Shown here one piece after another: positions 52,132 to 60,792 of a stretch of 64,000 nucleotides of DNA. The position numbers and the translations under genes are program-made. The stretch spans positions 26,569-90,568 of the forward strand of contig RHKY01000015.1 in the NCBI GenBank assembly GCA_008363385.1. Direction: 5' to 3'. The notes under the pieces are model-generated. The model was not told where the DNA came from. It saw only the letters and a program-made list of their open reading frames with translations, and did no database searches. Source of the stretch: Acidobacteriota bacterium (GTDB lineage Bacteria > Acidobacteriota > Thermoanaerobaculia > UBA5066). How positions within the stretch are numbered: position 1 is the first letter of the stretch; every line of letters starts with the position of its first letter.

Positions 52132-54674
52132 CCGCCCCCGGCCGCAGGGCCGCCGTCGTCGCCGGGGCGGGCCTCCTCGGCGGGACCGTGGCTGCGATCT
52201 CGCCGCTCCTGGCGGCCGCGGGCGCGGCGGCGGCAGCAGCCGTCGCGGGACTCGTCTCGCTCCCGGCGTGGGGGCTCGCCGCGGTCCTCGTCGGCGCGTC
52301 GTTCCTCTCGGGCCTCGCGCTCCCGGCGGGCGGCCTCTCGGTCCGCCCCGAGCAGGCGGCCGGGCTCCTCGTCTCCCTGGCGATCCTCCCGCGCCGGGGG
52401 CTCGCGCCGCTCCCCGGCGTGACCCTCCTGGCGGCGCTCTGGATCGGCACCGGCCTCCTCTCCGGGCTCTTCTTCCCCGAGCCGGGGCGTGCCCTCGTCC
52501 ACACGGCGCGCCTCCTCCTGACGGCCGTCCCCCTCTTCGCCCTCCCGATCCTCCTCGCCAGGCGGGAAGAGGCGGAGCGGGCCTGGGACCTCTTCCTCCT
52601 CTTCTGCGTCGCGGAAGGGCTCGCCGGCCTCGGCGCGCTCTCGGCCCACCTCTCTCTCGGGACGACGTGGGGGGTGACGGTGGAGCAGTACCTCGGCTTC
52701 GCCCACCCGCACGGGACCCTCCTGGAGCCGAACCTCCTCGGCGCCCTCTCGGCAGCCGGCGCGATCGCCCTCCTCCTTCGGGCCGGCAGGAGCGGCGAGG
52801 CCTCGCGCACCCGCCGTCTCGCCGCGGTCGGCGCGGCGGTCTGCCTGGCCGCCCTCCTGGCCAGCGTCACGCGCGCGGCGTGGCTGGCGCTCCCGGCCGC
52901 GGGAGTCGCCGTGGCGCTCGCCCGCCCGGCAGGCGCGGCAGTTCGAGTAAGACAGGGCCTCCGCCGGCTCGCCGCCGCCCTCGTCCTCCTCGCTCTCCTG
53001 GCCGGCGCGTCCCTCCTCCTCCTCTTTCGCGACCGGGTGGACGACGCGGCAGCGTCGCGGACGGGCGTCGTGGCGAAGGTCGCGGCGCTGGCAAGCCTCC
53101 ACGAGGACCCGAACGTCGTGGTCCGGCTCCGGAGCTACGCGGCCGCGCTCGGCCTCTTCCGGGAGAGCCCGCTCGCCGGGGCGGGGCACGGCGCCATGGA
53201 GCGGATCCCCGGCGCGGAGGACGCGACGCTGGCCTGGGCGGGGAACCTCGAGGTCCACCTCCTCGCCGACACCGGCCTCGTGGGCCTCTTCCTCCTCCTG
53301 GGGCTCGTCGTGGCGGTCGCCTCCCGGACCGCGTCGGCGGCGCGGTCCGCGGCGGACCCGCGAGAGAGAGGGCGGGCCCTCGAGCGGCTCGGAGCGCTCG
53401 CGGTCCTCCTGTTCTGCACGCAGGCCACCGAGACGACCTGGCTCGCCTCGTTCTGGGTCGTCCTGGGCCTGCTGCTCTCGGCCTCTCCGGGCCGCGCCAC
53501 CGGGGAAGGGCGCCCTCTCCGGCTCCTCTTCGTCCACCCCTCCGACGAGCTCTACGGGTCGGACCGGGTCCTCCTGGAGCTGGTCCGCCGCCTCGACCGG
53601 CGGCGCTTCGAGCCCCGCGTCCTCCTCTCCACGGACGTCCCGTACGCCGGGAGGCTGACGGCGCGCCTCGCCGCCGACGGGGTCCCGGTCGAGAGGATCC
53701 GGATCGGCGTCCTCAGGCGCCGGATCCTCCGGTCACCGGCTTCGCTCGGCCGGTACCTCCTCGACGTCCTCGTCTCGACGGCCCGGATCGCGAGGCTCCT
53801 CTCCCGCGAACGCGTGGACGTCGTCCACGCCAACACCGTGACCGTCCTCCCCGCCGCGTTCGCCGCCGTCCTGACCGGCCGGCGCCTCGTCTGGCACCTG
53901 CACGAGATCGTCGGCGAGCGCCCCGGGCGAGCCGCGCTCCTCGGCCTGGTGAGGCTCCTGTCGGACCGCCTCGTCGTCGTCTCGGAGGCGGCGCGTCAGG
54001 CGCTGGGCCGCGCGGGCCGGGGAGAGTCGGTCGCCGTCGTCCCGAACGCCGTCCCCGACCGCGGCCTCCTCCCGGGCCCCTCCGACCCGCCCGTCGTCGC
54101 CTACATCGGGCGCCTCTCGGACCGGAAGGGGCCCTTCCTGGTCCTCGAGGCCGCCGCCCGTCTCGCCGCGCGGCATCCCGGCGCGAGGTGGGTCTTCGAG
54201 GGGGACGAGTTCGGGGGCGGGGGCGACGTCCTCCTCCGGCTCGTCTCGCGGGCGACCGAGCTGGGGATCGCCGACCGCGTCGAGTTCCGGCCGTTCCGCG
54301 AGGACGTCACCCCGCTGATGGGCGAGGCGCTCGCCGTCGTGAGCCCGTCGGTCCTCCCGGAGTCGTTCGGCCTCGTCCTCCTGGAGGCGATGACCGCGGG
54401 CCGCGCCGTCGTGGCGAGCGACCACGGCGGGCCGCGCGAGCTGGTCGTCGACGGGGAGACGGGGTTCCTCGTCCCGCCGGGAGACGCCGCGGCGCTCGCC
54501 GCGGCGCTCGGCGCCCTCCTCGACGACCCCGGGCGGGCCGCCGCGATGGGCCGGGCCGCGCGCGAACGGGCGCTCGCGCGCTTCCCGATCGAACGGGCCG
54601 TCGCGAGCTTCGAGGCGATCTACGAGTCCGTCGCCGGGCGGGCGCCCTACGCCACCGACATCAGCGCGGCGTAG
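52128..54674 (+). CDS. Wzy/O-antigen ligase-like membrane domain fused to a GT4 glycosyltransferase
   Basis: An 848-residue two-part protein. Residues 1 to about 460 have around 11 membrane spans with the O-antigen polymerase/ligase pattern (GFAHPHGTLLEPNLLGALSA; RLRSYAAALGLFRESPLAG, then GAGHGAMERIPG in the large periplasmic loop). From about 467 a GT-B domain begins (LRLLFVHPSDELYGSDRVLLE), continuing with VHANTV, VAYIGRLSDRKGPFLVLEA and the EX7E motif ESFGLVLLE. No stop or good internal start separates them, so it is a real fusion coupling polymerisation or ligation with sugar addition. GTG 52128 overlaps the flippase stop. The last 28 bases overlap the end of the convergent kinase gene. 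Confidence 0.85.
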   Translation: MTAPGRRAAVVAGAGLLGGTVAAISPLLAAAGAAAAAAVAGLVSLPAWGLAAVLVGASFLSGLALPAGGLSVRPEQAAGLLVSLAILPRRGLAPLPGVTLLAALWIGTGLLSGLFFPEPGRALVHTARLLLTAVPLFALPILLARREEAERAWDLFLLFCVAEGLAGLGALSAHLSLGTTWGVTVEQYLGFAHPHGTLLEPNLLGALSAAGAIALLLRAGRSGEASRTRRLAAVGAAVCLAALLASVTRAAWLALPAAGVAVALARPAGAAVRVRQGLRRLAAALVLLALLAGASLLLLFRDRVDDAAASRTGVVAKVAALASLHEDPNVVVRLRSYAAALGLFRESPLAGAGHGAMERIPGAEDATLAWAGNLEVHLLADTGLVGLFLLLGLVVAVASRTASAARSAADPRERGRALERLGALAVLLFCTQATETTWLASFWVVLGLLLSASPGRATGEGRPLRLLFVHPSDELYGSDRVLLELVRRLDRRRFEPRVLLSTDVPYAGRLTARLAADGVPVERIRIGVLRRRILRSPASLGRYLLDVLVSTARIARLLSRERVDVVHANTVTVLPAAFAAVLTGRRLVWHLHEIVGERPGRAALLGLVRLLSDRLVVVSEAARQALGRAGRGESVAVVPNAVPDRGLLPGPSDPPVVAYIGRLSDRKGPFLVLEAAARLAARHPGARWVFEGDEFGGGGDVLLRLVSRATELGIADRVEFRPFREDVTPLMGEALAVVSPSVLPESFGLVLLEAMTAGRAVVASDHGGPRELVVDGETGFLVPPGDAAALAAALGALLDDPGRAAAMGRAARERALARFPIERAVASFEAIYESVAGRAPYATDISAA

Positions 54675-56788
54675 AGCTCCCGGGCGCTGCCGGGCCTGCG
54701 CTCGGGGTCCTTGGCCATGCAGTCGAGGACGACCTGCTCCAGGGCGTCCGGCAGGTCCGGCCGGATCGACGTCGGGCGCGGCGGGTCGACCGCCACGTGC
54801 TTGCGCATGATGTCGAGCGCGCTGGCGGCCTCGAAGGGCCTCTGCCCGGTGAAGAGCTCGAAGAGGACGACCCCGAGGGAGTAGAGGTCGCTCCGGGCGT
54901 CGAGGTCCTCGCCTCGCGCCTGCTCGGGGCTCATGTAGTACGGCGTGCCGATCGTGAGGCCCTCCTGGGCGTTCGGGTCGCGGCCGTCCTCGGCGCGCGC
55001 GATGCCGAAGTCCATCAGCTTGACGACGCCGTTGGGGAGGACCATCACGTTGTGGGGCTTGATGTCGCGGTGGATGATCCCGGCCTCGTGGACCGCCGAG
55101 AGGCCCCGGCAGAGCTGCTTGGCGATCTGCAGGCCCGGGGCGAGCGAGACGGCCCCGCGCCGGTCGATCACTTCCCTCAAGGTCGTCCCCGGGACGAACT
55201 CCATCGTCAGGAACCGCACCCCGGCCGTCGACTCGCCCAGGTCGTGCGTCCTCACGACGTTCGGGTGGGTGATCTTCCGGGCCAGGCGGATCTCCTGCTT
55301 CAGCGTCTGGACGGCCTGGGTCCCCTGCTCGAACGCCTCCGGCATGAGCACCTTCAGGGCCACCTCGTCGTCCAGCTCGCGGTCGAGGACGCGGTAGACC
55401 GCCCCCATCCCGCCGCGCCCCAGGACCGCCTGCACCTCGTACCGGCCCCCGAACAGCTCGCCCACCTTCGGCCAGTTGGCGCCCCCGGTCTCCACGGCCT
55501 CCAGCGCCCGCGTCTCGGCGTACTCGAGCGGGCGCCGCTGCATCGCGGCCAGCATCTCCTCCAGCTGGGCCTTCTCCTTCAGCTCGGCCACCATCCGCGC
55601 GAACGCGCGGGCGAGCGCCCCCACCTCGTCGCTCCCCCCCTCCGGGAGCGGGACGTCCAGGTTGCCGTCCCGGATGGCCGTCGCGCCGGCGGCCAGCTCG
55701 GTCAGCGGGCGGGCGATCCGGCGTCCGAGCGCGTAGCTGACCGGGACCGAGACGGCCAGCGCCAGGAGGCCGACGCCCAGGAGAGTGTCCCTCAGGCGCC
55801 GGAAGCCCGCCATCTCCTCGTCGCGCGACCGCGAGACGACGAAGGCCCCGTACGTCTCGCCGCGGGCGCTCTTGACCGGGACCGCGTAGGCGATCCGGGC
55901 CTCGCCCCCGACCGCGACGTCGAACGGGCCGACCTCGTTCCCGCCCGCAAAGAGGCTCGTCACGCGCGCGCCGTCGGCGGCGAACGCCGGCAGGAAGCTC
56001 GCCCCCGAGAAGCCCTCCGTCTCGACGGCGACCTCCGGCCTCGGCGGCTCGCCCCTCTTCGCCACGTCGGCGAGGAAGGCCACCTGCCCCCCGGTGATCT
56101 CCTTCAAGGCCTTGATCCGCTCCACGTCGAGCGGGAACGTCGCGGCGACGACCCCGAGGAGCCGTTGCTCGCCCCGCTCCTTCTCCCCCGCGAAGACGGG
56201 CGAGGACGCCACGACCGAGAGGACCTTCCCCTCGCGGATGACGGCGGAGGCGTCGTCCCACGTCTCGATCGGCCCGGCCACCCACGCCACGCTGGCGAAC
56301 GGCCGCCCGACGTCCTGCCCGACCGGCTTGTCGCTCCGGCCGAGGACCGCTCCCCGCGCGTCGAAGAGGAAGATCGTCCCCGCCTTCAGCGTCGGCCTCT
56401 TGTCCTCGAACCACTCCCAGACCGTCTCGGCGCTCACGTCCGGGCCGACGATGGCCTTCGTCCCGGGGTCGCCCGCCAGCGAGTGGACCGTCGCCTTCAG
56501 CTGCGCCTCGAGGTCGTTCCGGTAGACGCGGAAGACGCCCGGGACCTGCTGGAGGGACTCCTTGATCGTCCGCTCCGCCAGCTCGCGGGCGCGCCACGTG
56601 GCGATCGCCGTGGCGGCCCCCACGGTCGCCACGACGAGGAGGCCGGCCGCGACGAAGAACTTCAGCCCGAGGCCCGGGCCCTTTCGCTCCTGCGGGACCG
56701 CGCGGCGGCGCGGCCCCCCCGCTCCCGGCGTGACGATCGTGGCGGCGGTGTCGGCGGATCGCGTTCGGAGGTCAGTATCTGTTCTCAT
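54647..56788 (-). CDS. Membrane Ser/Thr protein kinase with Cache sensor and HAMP domain
   Basis: A 713-residue receptor kinase. A cytoplasmic N tail, membrane helix (about 41-62), an extracytoplasmic double-Cache-like sensor (about 65-325, with IFLFDARGAVLGRSDKPVGQD), a second helix (about 334-354), HAMP (RRIARPLTELAAGATAIRDG), a short coiled coil and then a Hanks kinase. The kinase has GRGGMGAVYRVLD (P loop), EVALKVL (Lys), IIHRDIKPHNVMV (catalytic loop), MDFGIAR (DFG), GTPYYMSPEQARG (activation). The sensor-HAMP layout is typical of histidine kinases and chemoreceptors, so the combination is uncommon. ATG 56788 lies inside the end of the cupredoxin gene (17-base overlap), so they are translationally coupled. 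Confidence 0.92.
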   Translation of the reverse strand: MRTDTDLRTRSADTAATIVTPGAGGPRRRAVPQERKGPGLGLKFFVAAGLLVVATVGAATAIATWRARELAERTIKESLQQVPGVFRVYRNDLEAQLKATVHSLAGDPGTKAIVGPDVSAETVWEWFEDKRPTLKAGTIFLFDARGAVLGRSDKPVGQDVGRPFASVAWVAGPIETWDDASAVIREGKVLSVVASSPVFAGEKERGEQRLLGVVAATFPLDVERIKALKEITGGQVAFLADVAKRGEPPRPEVAVETEGFSGASFLPAFAADGARVTSLFAGGNEVGPFDVAVGGEARIAYAVPVKSARGETYGAFVVSRSRDEEMAGFRRLRDTLLGVGLLALAVSVPVSYALGRRIARPLTELAAGATAIRDGNLDVPLPEGGSDEVGALARAFARMVAELKEKAQLEEMLAAMQRRPLEYAETRALEAVETGGANWPKVGELFGGRYEVQAVLGRGGMGAVYRVLDRELDDEVALKVLMPEAFEQGTQAVQTLKQEIRLARKITHPNVVRTHDLGESTAGVRFLTMEFVPGTTLREVIDRRGAVSLAPGLQIAKQLCRGLSAVHEAGIIHRDIKPHNVMVLPNGVVKLMDFGIARAEDGRDPNAQEGLTIGTPYYMSPEQARGEDLDARSDLYSLGVVLFELFTGQRPFEAASALDIMRKHVAVDPPRPTSIRPDLPDALEQVVLDCMAKDPERRPGSARELYAALMSVA

Positions 56789-57515
56789 CGTCTTCCGGCG
56801 GGGGGTAGTCCTTCCCGTGCTTGTTCTTGTGCGGCAGCTCCCGGTAGGCGGAGGCGTCGAGGCGGACGGGGACCGTCGAGACCTGGCCCGGGAGGACCTC
56901 CACGGTGCCGCTCCATTCCCCGCCCCTCTCGTCCCAGACGTGGAGCGGGTGGCGGCCCGGCGGGACGCCCGGAAGGACCGCGATCCCCCCGGCGCCGGCC
57001 AGGGCCGTCACGCCACCGTCCGCCACGACGATGAAGGCCGCCATCTGGGGGTGGATGTTGCAGTAGAGCCTCACGACGCCCGGCTTCTGGAACGTGAACG
57101 GCTTCGACGCGCCGTTCCGGTAGAGGCCGAGGTCGAAGGTCGCCCCCTCCGAGAGGCTGAACGCGTTGTGGTAGATCCTGTCCAGGTTCGGGAAGTCGAC
57201 CGTCGTCCCGACGGGGACGACCGTGACGCGCGGCTCGAACCGCTTTCCCTTCGACGCGATCCGGGGGACCGGCGGCGGCGACCCGGCAGGCCGGGGCGAG
57301 CCCGGGATCCAGACGGCGGAGTCCTTGCCGGGGACCGTCTTCCGGTCCGGGCCGACGACCGTGACCGCGACGCGGACCTCTCCGGGGACCGGTGTCGGGG
57401 TGGCGACGGGGGTCGCGGCCGGGTCCGCGGAGCGGAGCACCGCCTGCGGGAGTCCCAGGAAGGCTCCCGCGAGGGCGGCGAGATACGCCGGGAGGAGAGC
57501 GGTCCAGCCTGGCAA
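56772..57515 (-). CDS. Secreted cupredoxin (plastocyanin-like) with C-terminal beta-sandwich
   Basis: A 247-residue exported protein. After the signal segment (LLPAYLAALAGAFLGLPQAV) comes a Thr/Pro-rich stretch and then a cupredoxin domain. The type-1 copper ligands can be read: His116 (YHNAFSLS), Cys152, His155 and Met158 in LYCNIHPQM. Residues about 165-225 look like a carboxypeptidase-regulatory-like sandwich (GVPPGRHPLHVWDE), and the tail is Pro/Asp-rich. It could be an electron carrier or copper sensor. The start is TTG 57515, 11 bases after iscS, with a TAGAAT hexamer overlapping the iscS stop. It overlaps and couples to the kinase gene, so it may feed the Cache sensor. Confidence 0.78.
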   Translation of the reverse strand: MPGWTALLPAYLAALAGAFLGLPQAVLRSADPAATPVATPTPVPGEVRVAVTVVGPDRKTVPGKDSAVWIPGSPRPAGSPPPVPRIASKGKRFEPRVTVVPVGTTVDFPNLDRIYHNAFSLSEGATFDLGLYRNGASKPFTFQKPGVVRLYCNIHPQMAAFIVVADGGVTALAGAGGIAVLPGVPPGRHPLHVWDERGGEWSGTVEVLPGQVSTVPVRLDASAYRELPHKNKHGKDYPPPEDDENRY

Positions 57516-57523
57516 GCCGGCCG

Positions 57524-57529
57524 ATTCTA
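57524..57529 (-). promoter_or_regulatory. -10-like hexamer of the cupredoxin-kinase unit
   Basis: TAGAAT on the minus strand, 8 bases before TTG 57515. Its first three bases are the iscS stop codon, so chance occurrence is possible. Confidence 0.4.
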
Positions 57530-58732
57530 TCGGCCCGGGCCCGCCCCGTCGCCTGGACCCGCGACCCGCGCCGGAAGGCCCCCGAGGAGGGCCCCCACCG
57601 ACCTCCCGACGGTCTCGGAGGACACGTCGACCTCCTCGGCGGTGGTGTACCGGCCGAGGCTGAACCGGACCGACGCGCGGGCCAGCCGGTCGGGGACGCC
57701 GATCCCGCGCAGGACGTGGCTCGGCTCGGGCGAGGCGGAGGTGCAGGCCGAGCCCGAGGAGACCGCCAGGTCCCTCAGCGCCATCAGGAGGCCCTCCCCG
57801 TCGACGCCCTCGAAGGAGAGGTTGAGCGTCCCGGGGAGACACCGCTCCGGGTGGCCGTTCCTCCGGACGGACGGGAGGCGGGCGGCGATGCCTGCGTGGA
57901 GGCGGTCGCGAAGGGCCGCCACGCGCGCGGCCTCGGCCTCGCGCTCGGCCGTGGCGATCCGCGCGGCGGCGCCGAACCCGACGATCCCCGGGACGTTCAG
58001 CGTCCCGGGCCTCAAGCCCCGCTCGTGCCCCCCGCCGAACGTCAGCGGCAGGAGGCGGACGCGGGGCCCCTTCGACCTCACCCAGAGGGCCCCGACCCCT
58101 TTCGGCCCGTAGAGCTTGTGCGCGCTCACCGAGACGAGGTCCGCGCCCACGGCCATCACGTCGAGCGGCACCTTCCCGAACGCCTGGGCGGCGTCGGTGT
58201 GGAAGAGGACGCCGCGCTCCTTGCAGAGAGCCCCGATCTCCTCGACCGGGTTGAGCGTCCCGATCTCGTTGTTGGCCGCCATCACCGACACGAGGACCGT
58301 CCCCGGCTCGAGCGCCTCCCGGACGGCGCCAGCGCCCGTCACCCCGTCCGGCCCCGGCCGGACGTACGTCACCCGGAACCCCTCGCGCTCGAGGGCGCCC
58401 GCCGTCTCGAGGACCGCCTTGTGCTCGATCGCCGAGGTGACGACGTGGTCCCCCTTCTCGCGCGCCGCGCGCGCCCCGCCGAGGACGGCCAGCGCGTTCG
58501 ACTCCGTCGCCCCCGACGTGAAGACCACCTCCTCGGGCCTCCCGCCCAGGGCCTCGGCGAGGGACTCGCGCGCCTCCTTCACCCGCGCCTCGGCGCGCCA
58601 GCCGAACGGGTGCGTCCGCGAGGCGGCGTTGCCGAAGTCGGTCGTCAGGGCCGGCATCATGGCCTCGAGGACGCGCGGGTCGAGAGGCGTCGTGGCGGCG
58701 TAGTCGAGGTAGATCGGAAGGCGGACGGCCAT
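57527..58732 (-). CDS. iscS: Cysteine desulfurase IscS/NifS
   Basis: PLP enzyme that takes sulfur from cysteine for iron-sulfur clusters and thiolated tRNA. The 401-residue protein has YLDYAATTPLDPRV, TSGATESNALA, the aspartate region FHTDAAQAFGK, the PLP-lysine motif SAHKLYGPKG, RPGTLNVPGIVGF and the sulfur-carrying loop VSSGSACTSASPEPSHVL (group I loop). A modified C-terminal end lacks the IscU-binding tail seen in E. coli IscS. ATG 58732 has a GGGAGGGAG ribosome binding site and TATGCT at 58750-58755. It supplies sulfur to the many radical SAM clusters in this window only in the general sense. Confidence 0.95.
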   Translation of the reverse strand: MAVRLPIYLDYAATTPLDPRVLEAMMPALTTDFGNAASRTHPFGWRAEARVKEARESLAEALGGRPEEVVFTSGATESNALAVLGGARAAREKGDHVVTSAIEHKAVLETAGALEREGFRVTYVRPGPDGVTGAGAVREALEPGTVLVSVMAANNEIGTLNPVEEIGALCKERGVLFHTDAAQAFGKVPLDVMAVGADLVSVSAHKLYGPKGVGALWVRSKGPRVRLLPLTFGGGHERGLRPGTLNVPGIVGFGAAARIATAEREAEAARVAALRDRLHAGIAARLPSVRRNGHPERCLPGTLNLSFEGVDGEGLLMALRDLAVSSGSACTSASPEPSHVLRGIGVPDRLARASVRFSLGRYTTAEEVDVSSETVGRSVGALLGGLPARVAGPGDGAGPGR

Positions 58733-58749
58733 CGGCGGCTCCCTCCCGG

Positions 58750-58755
58750 AGCATA
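58750..58755 (-). promoter_or_regulatory. -10-like hexamer of iscS
   Basis: TATGCT on the minus strand, 17 bases before ATG 58732 with a GGGAGG ribosome binding site between. This gene therefore has an ordinary leader, unlike its divergent neighbour. Confidence 0.4.
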
Positions 58756-58778
58756 GCCGCCCGCCGCTCCGCGCGGGC

Positions 58779-58784
58779 TACACT
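58779..58784 (+). promoter_or_regulatory. -10-like hexamer of thyX
   Basis: TACACT, 9 bases before GTG 58794. No ribosome binding site follows. Confidence 0.45.
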
Positions 58785-58793
58785 GCCCCGGCC

Positions 58794-60404
58794 GTGGAGC
58801 CCCGACCGTTCCTCTCGCCGCCGCCCGGCGTGAAGCTCGTCGCCGCGTTCCCCCGCCCCTTCGACGGCGTCGTCGCCGCCGCGCGCACGTGCTACAGCGC
58901 CAAGGGGATCGTCACCCCCGAGGAGGTGGCCGGGGACGGCCTGGCCGACCCGGCCGAGCGGGGGCGGCGGAGGGAGCGGCGCGACGCGCTGGCCAGGGAC
59001 GTCTACCTCGCCGGGCACCACACGACGTACCAGCACGCCCACTTCGAGTTCGCGCTGACGAACGTCTCGCGGCAGCTGGTCTGGAGCTTCCTCCACGCCC
59101 ACCCCTGGTACAACTCCGAGCAGACCTCGCAGCGGTACGTCGAGGTGAAGCCGGGGACCGTGGCCGTCCCGCCGCTCGAAGGCGAGGCCGCGACCGTCTA
59201 CCGCGAGGCGGCGGAGGCGCAGACGGACTCCTACCGGCGGCTGACGGAGCTCCTCGTGCCGGTGGCCGCGCGCGCCTTCTTCGACACCTTCCGCGGGCGC
59301 GAGCGCCAGCCCGAGCGGTGGGCGAAGGCGATCCGGAGGAAGGCGATGGAGGTGGCGCGGTACGTCCTCCCCGTCGCCACCTTCACGACGCTCTACCACA
59401 CCGTCTCGGGCGTGACGCTCTTCCGGTACCGGAGGCTCTGCGAGTCGTACGACGCCCCGCACGAGCAGCGCCTCGTCGTCGACGCGATGGTGGAAGAGGT
59501 CCTCCGCCACGATCCGGGGTACGGGGCCGTCCTCGAGGAGCCGATCCCGCTGGAGGCGACGCCGGAGTGGGAGGCCTTCCACGGCGCGGCCGCCGCCTTC
59601 CGGGAGGACGCGAGCGCGGGGGCCGCGTTCCGCGCGGAGTTCGACACCTCGCTCGCGGGAAAGGTCTCGCGCCTGGTCGACAGGAAGCCGAGGAACGAGG
59701 AGCTCCTGGCCTCCTCCGTCCGCGAGGTCCTCGGTCTCCCCTCCGCGGCCCTCTCCGACGACGAGGCGATCGCGCTGGCGCTCGACCCTTCGAGGAACCG
59801 CCTCCTCGGCGAGCCGCTCAACCTGACGGCCCACGGCAAGCTCTCGCGCGCCCTCCACCACCCCGCCTACACGTTCCGGAAGAAGCTCTCGCACACGGCC
59901 GACAGCCAGGACCAGCGCCACCGGACGACGCCCGCCTCGCGCCCCGCGCTCCACGCCTACCTCACGGACGAGCCGGACGTGGTCACCCCGGCCCTCCTCC
60001 GCGAGGAGGCCGGAGCGCCCGCGCGCGCGCTGTTCGCCGAGACGACCGAGAGGACCTGGGAGGCGATCCGCGCCCTGGCGCGCCTCGGCGTCCCGGCCGA
60101 GTACCGGGCCTACCTCCTCCCCAACGCCGTCGCGCTCCGGTTCACGGAGTCGGCCGACCTCGCCGGCCTCCGGCACAAGCTGGCGATGCGCCTCTGCTTC
60201 AACGCGCAGGAGGAGATCTGGCAGGCCTCGGTCGACGAGGCGCTGCAGGTGAGGGAGGCCGAGCCCCGGATCGGCCGCTGGCTCCTCCCCCCCTGCGGCC
60301 TCCGCCTCCGCGCCGGGGCCAAGCCCGTCTGCCCCGAGGGGGAGCGCTTCTGCGGCGTCCTCGTCTGGAAGCAGGACGTCGCCGACTACCGCCGGCGCCT
60401 GTAG
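58794..60404 (+). CDS. thyX: Double-length FAD-dependent thymidylate synthase ThyX
   Basis: Flavin-dependent methylation of dUMP to dTMP using methylenetetrahydrofolate. At 536 residues it is about twice the usual ThyX length, with a ThyX-like fold repeated. The first half holds FALTNVSRQLVWSFLHAHPW followed by YNSEQTSQRY (about 87-115), where the usual RHR is changed (A-H-P) but the S-x-R-Y end is kept. The second half holds SHTADSQDQRHRTTPASRP (about 366-384), which keeps RHR but loses the S-x-R-Y end. Each half thus keeps part of the active-site motif, and a functional enzyme may need both. GTG 58794 is the only start close to the -10 hexamer. No thyA is in the window. Confidence 0.82.
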   Translation: MEPRPFLSPPPGVKLVAAFPRPFDGVVAAARTCYSAKGIVTPEEVAGDGLADPAERGRRRERRDALARDVYLAGHHTTYQHAHFEFALTNVSRQLVWSFLHAHPWYNSEQTSQRYVEVKPGTVAVPPLEGEAATVYREAAEAQTDSYRRLTELLVPVAARAFFDTFRGRERQPERWAKAIRRKAMEVARYVLPVATFTTLYHTVSGVTLFRYRRLCESYDAPHEQRLVVDAMVEEVLRHDPGYGAVLEEPIPLEATPEWEAFHGAAAAFREDASAGAAFRAEFDTSLAGKVSRLVDRKPRNEELLASSVREVLGLPSAALSDDEAIALALDPSRNRLLGEPLNLTAHGKLSRALHHPAYTFRKKLSHTADSQDQRHRTTPASRPALHAYLTDEPDVVTPALLREEAGAPARALFAETTERTWEAIRALARLGVPAEYRAYLLPNAVALRFTESADLAGLRHKLAMRLCFNAQEEIWQASVDEALQVREAEPRIGRWLLPPCGLRLRAGAKPVCPEGERFCGVLVWKQDVADYRRRL

Positions 60405-60489
60405 GGGCGCGCCCGTCGCCGCGTGCCAGAACCTCCTCCCGGGGTCCACAGCCGCTGGTTGCGCGCCCGCAGGGATGGGAGAATCCGGC

Positions 60490-60792
60490 ATGCTCGACCC
60501 GGAGACCCTGCCTCTCGACGGGCTCCGTCGCTTCTGCCGGCGAAACCGGATTCGGAGCCTCGCGCTCTTCGGCTCCGCGTTGAGGTCGGACTTCGGCGCC
60601 GAGAGCGACGTCGACTTCCTGGTCGAGTTCGAGAAGGGCGCGAGCCCCGGCCTGATGCGGCTCGCCGGGATGGAGGAGGAGCTCGCCTCGCTCCTGGGGC
60701 GCCGCGTCGACCTGGTCACTGCCGGCTCCCTCAGCCCGTACTTCCGGGCTCAGGTCCTGTCGGAGGCGCGGCCGCTCGATGTCACTGCATGA
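60490..60792 (+). CDS. mntA: MntA-type minimal nucleotidyltransferase antitoxin
   Basis: A 100-residue MNT-domain protein. The G-S-x10-D-x-D signature is complete: LFGSALRSDFGAESDVDFLV with Gly28, Ser29, Asp40 and Asp42, and a third acidic residue in RRVDLVT (Asp74). In the HEPN/MNT toxin-antitoxin family this protein adds AMP groups to the HEPN toxin and so neutralises it. ATG 60490 (GGGAGA five bases upstream) is preferred to ATG 60475, which would add five residues. It overlaps the HEPN gene by 14 bases. Confidence 0.88.
   Translation: MLDPETLPLDGLRRFCRRNRIRSLALFGSALRSDFGAESDVDFLVEFEKGASPGLMRLAGMEEELASLLGRRVDLVTAGSLSPYFRAQVLSEARPLDVTA

Noticed and set aside
48248-52870. Nucleotidyltransferase frame extending 1,148 codons upstream of GTG 49426
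   Set aside because: The upstream part is an Arg/Pro-rich shadow of Wzz, MurJ and Wzy. The promoter-like hexamer and divergent gene fix the start at 49426.
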